From CAYMZZ01 sp047600605 (GTDB lineage: Bacteria; Bacteroidota; Bacteroidia; Chitinophagales; Chitinophagaceae), in contig JASGKK010000002.1 of the NCBI GenBank assembly GCA_047600605.1, forward strand, positions 186,001 to 250,000: a stretch of 64,000 nt of DNA, in the 5' to 3' direction. A model generated the notes under the pieces. It was not told where the DNA came from. It saw only the letters and a list, made by a program, of their open reading frames with translations, and ran no database searches. The number at the start of each line of letters is the position of its first letter. Position 1 is the first letter of the stretch. Below are positions 62,399-64,000 of the stretch, piece by piece. The position numbers were made by a program, and so were the translations under genes.

Positions 62399-63838
62399 TT
62401 ATTGTTGACGTTTGCGGAAAGGCCCCATAAAATTGGTGCTGAGTGAGGTGATCTTTTTATCGCCATCATACAGTCCGATTTTCAGCGGAGTCTTGCGGTC
62501 TTTGATAAAACTGTTGGGCAGCACAATGAAGAAAGATCCTTTTCCCTGTCCTTCTTTCTGTACCACTATGTCGCGTCCTTCTGCTTCTATAATACGGCCG
62601 GGAGCCTCTTCGAGGCGGAGTGTAAGCGGTATTTCATTTACTGTTTTGTTGACGACCTTGATATTGTACAGGTTTGAAATACTGTCGGTACCACGCTCCT
62701 GATACGTAATACCGGCAGCACGGATGATAGTGCCATCCACATCCTTGCGGGTAGCCAGCAGGAGACCAAGCAACCCTGTGAGTACTATCAGCATGATCGT
62801 ATAAAATTTCATACGGCCGGTATAGCGCAGTTTTTTGCCTTCGGCAATACCATTTTCTGAAGCATAACGGATAAGCCCTTTGGGACGACCGGTTGCTTCC
62901 ATCATATGATCGCAGGCATCAATACAGGCAGTACAGCCCACGCATTCCATTTGCGTACCATTGCGGATATCAATGCCGGTAGGACATACTTTCACACACT
63001 GGAAACAATTGATACAATCGCCCAGGTTCAGTTCAGCAGTTTTGTTCTTTTTGTATTTACCACGGGGCTCGCCGCGTTTGTAATCGTAGGCGACCAGCAT
63101 GGAGTTACGGTCGAGTAATACGCTCTGCAGGCGCCCGTACGGACATACTACTGTGCAGGCCTGCTCGCGGAAGTAAGCATATACCCCATAGAATACACCG
63201 GCAAATGCAAGAATGGCTACAAAGCCGCCAAAATGCTTAGTGACTGGTTCGGAAATGATCTGCAGCAACTGATCCATACCAATGATATAGGCCAGAAAAA
63301 AATTGGCAATCACAAATGCCATTGCAAAAAACACCACATGTTTGAATGTTTTTTTGAAGATCTTATTACCCGTCCAGGGAGCAGCCTTGAGCATCTTCTG
63401 TGCAGGCGCATCGCCTTCGATCAGGTACTCTACTTTCCGGAAAAGCATTTCCATGAAAATAGTTTGGGGACAAACCCATCCGCAGAATAAACGGCCAAAT
63501 GCGGCAGTAAACAGAATGATGAAAACAATAAAAGTGATCATGGTAAGACCGAAGATGAAAAAATCCTGCGGCCAGAACACTTTACTGAAGATGATAAACT
63601 TTGCTTCCGGAATATTGAAAAGGAGCAGGGGCCTTCCTTTCACTTTAATGAAGGGGAGGGCAAAGAAGAGGATAAAGAATCCCCAGCTTACCCAGGTGCG
63701 GATGCGGTAAAACTTTCCTTTAGGCTTTTGCGCAAAGATCCATTTGCGTTTTCCTTTAGCATCTACAGTAGCGATCCGGTCCCGGAAAGATTCGTCGCCG
63801 GGACCGGCTGCTTTTGTTGTTGTGTTAGTAGTATCCAT
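62399..63838 (-). CDS. ccoG: Cytochrome c oxidase accessory protein CcoG (FixG)
   Basis: 479 residues: membrane helices around two ferredoxin-type clusters. Cysteine sets CGWVCPQT, CTVVCPYG, CINCFQCVKVCP and CVGCTACIDACD are all present. CcoG reduces copper for cbb3 oxidase assembly in known systems. It sits downstream of ccoP in the operon and upstream of fixH. Confidence 0.95.
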   Translation of the reverse strand: MDTTNTTTKAAGPGDESFRDRIATVDAKGKRKWIFAQKPKGKFYRIRTWVSWGFFILFFALPFIKVKGRPLLLFNIPEAKFIIFSKVFWPQDFFIFGLTMITFIVFIILFTAAFGRLFCGWVCPQTIFMEMLFRKVEYLIEGDAPAQKMLKAAPWTGNKIFKKTFKHVVFFAMAFVIANFFLAYIIGMDQLLQIISEPVTKHFGGFVAILAFAGVFYGVYAYFREQACTVVCPYGRLQSVLLDRNSMLVAYDYKRGEPRGKYKKNKTAELNLGDCINCFQCVKVCPTGIDIRNGTQMECVGCTACIDACDHMMEATGRPKGLIRYASENGIAEGKKLRYTGRMKFYTIMLIVLTGLLGLLLATRKDVDGTIIRAAGITYQERGTDSISNLYNIKVVNKTVNEIPLTLRLEEAPGRIIEAEGRDIVVQKEGQGKGSFFIVLPNSFIKDRKTPLKIGLYDGDKKITSLSTNFMGPFRKRQQ

Positions 63839-63881
63839 CGTTGGTCGTTTCTAGGTCTGAGCCAATGGGCGGAACAGCTGT

Positions 63882-64000
63882 CTATTTTACCGCCACTTTC
63901 TTATCGGCGCTGTCTGCTACAGGTGCAGCAGGTGCGGCTTCTTCTTTGTAAAGTGTGCCTTGCGCAGCTTTTCCGTTAGGAGGATTGGTGCCATGCAGCG
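63882..64000 (-). CDS. ccoP: C-terminal end of probable CcoP (cbb3 subunit III)
   Basis: A partial frame entering at the window edge, with stop TAG at 63884-63882. The visible end reads LHGTNPPNGKAAQGTLYKEE and an Ala/Pro-rich tail. The identity rests mainly on being directly upstream of ccoG, since no haem motif is in view. Confidence 0.5.
   Translation of the reverse strand, partial: LHGTNPPNGKAAQGTLYKEEAAPAAPVADSADKKVAVK

Overview
The window looks like a Bacteroidota chromosome, most likely of the Chitinophagaceae. It carries type IX secretion genes (porU, porV, a gldJ-type lipoprotein, a PorP/SprF protein), a bacillithiol gene (bshA), a DUF4292 lipoprotein, an acylated-ornithine arginine pathway, and many TAnnTTTG -7 boxes in place of sigma70 promoters. 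No rRNA, tRNA, CRISPR array, prophage or intact insertion sequence was seen.

Layout. 1-7.2 kb: a sulfide/persulfide detoxification locus, with SQR, two CstB-type persulfide dioxygenase-rhodaneses, a split YeeE/YedE transporter, a rhodanese, a TlpA lipoprotein and a Crp/Fnr regulator. 7.2-15 kb: murF, gldJ, porU, porV. 15-21 kb: ispF, dut, DUF4292 lipoprotein, EnvC-like M23 protein, bshA, M28 peptidase. 21-30.5 kb: an arginine operon on the minus strand, read from a GNAT gene through argG, argC, argD, argF', argB and argE to argH, and interrupted by a four-helix-bundle gene. 30.5-42 kb: mostly housekeeping genes (RsmI-like methylase, EI24 protein, DNA glycosylase, dicarboxylate symporter, PorP, upp, anmK, LytTR two-component system with a LiaF-like protein, Nudix, HAD). 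42-50 kb: a PD40-amidohydrolase and a probable metal-handling operon (small HCNGKC protein, TonB receptor, sialidase-fold/YHS lipoprotein). 50-58 kb: ade, a desaturase, trmD, a GNAT-nitrilase fusion. 58-64 kb: Rrf2 regulator, RIC iron-sulfur repair protein, a PAS kinase and the accessory end of a cbb3 oxidase locus (SafE, FixH, CcoG, end of CcoP).

Main finding. Four promoters in the sulfide locus share one 44-bp architecture: a Crp-like palindrome (GTGA-N6-TCAC or one mismatch) whose centre lies exactly 29.5 bp upstream of a TAnnTTTG-like -7 box. This puts the centre near -41.5, a class II activator position. The Crp/Fnr gene inside the locus, which has a Cys74/Cys80 pair in its effector domain, is the obvious candidate regulator. 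A fifth module with CTGA-N6-TCAG and identical spacing precedes the RIC gene.

Other signals. Two leader-peptide arrangements appear. A 10-codon Cys-containing ORF followed by mutually exclusive stems precedes the first cstB gene, and a roughly 40-codon ORF ending in an Arg-rich tail with alternative stems precedes the arginine operon. Three otherwise conserved genes (gldJ, porU, argF') each carry a one-base frameshift, which may be sequencing error. Several intergenic regions hold palindromic elements built from 7-8 bp periodic units, in three families.
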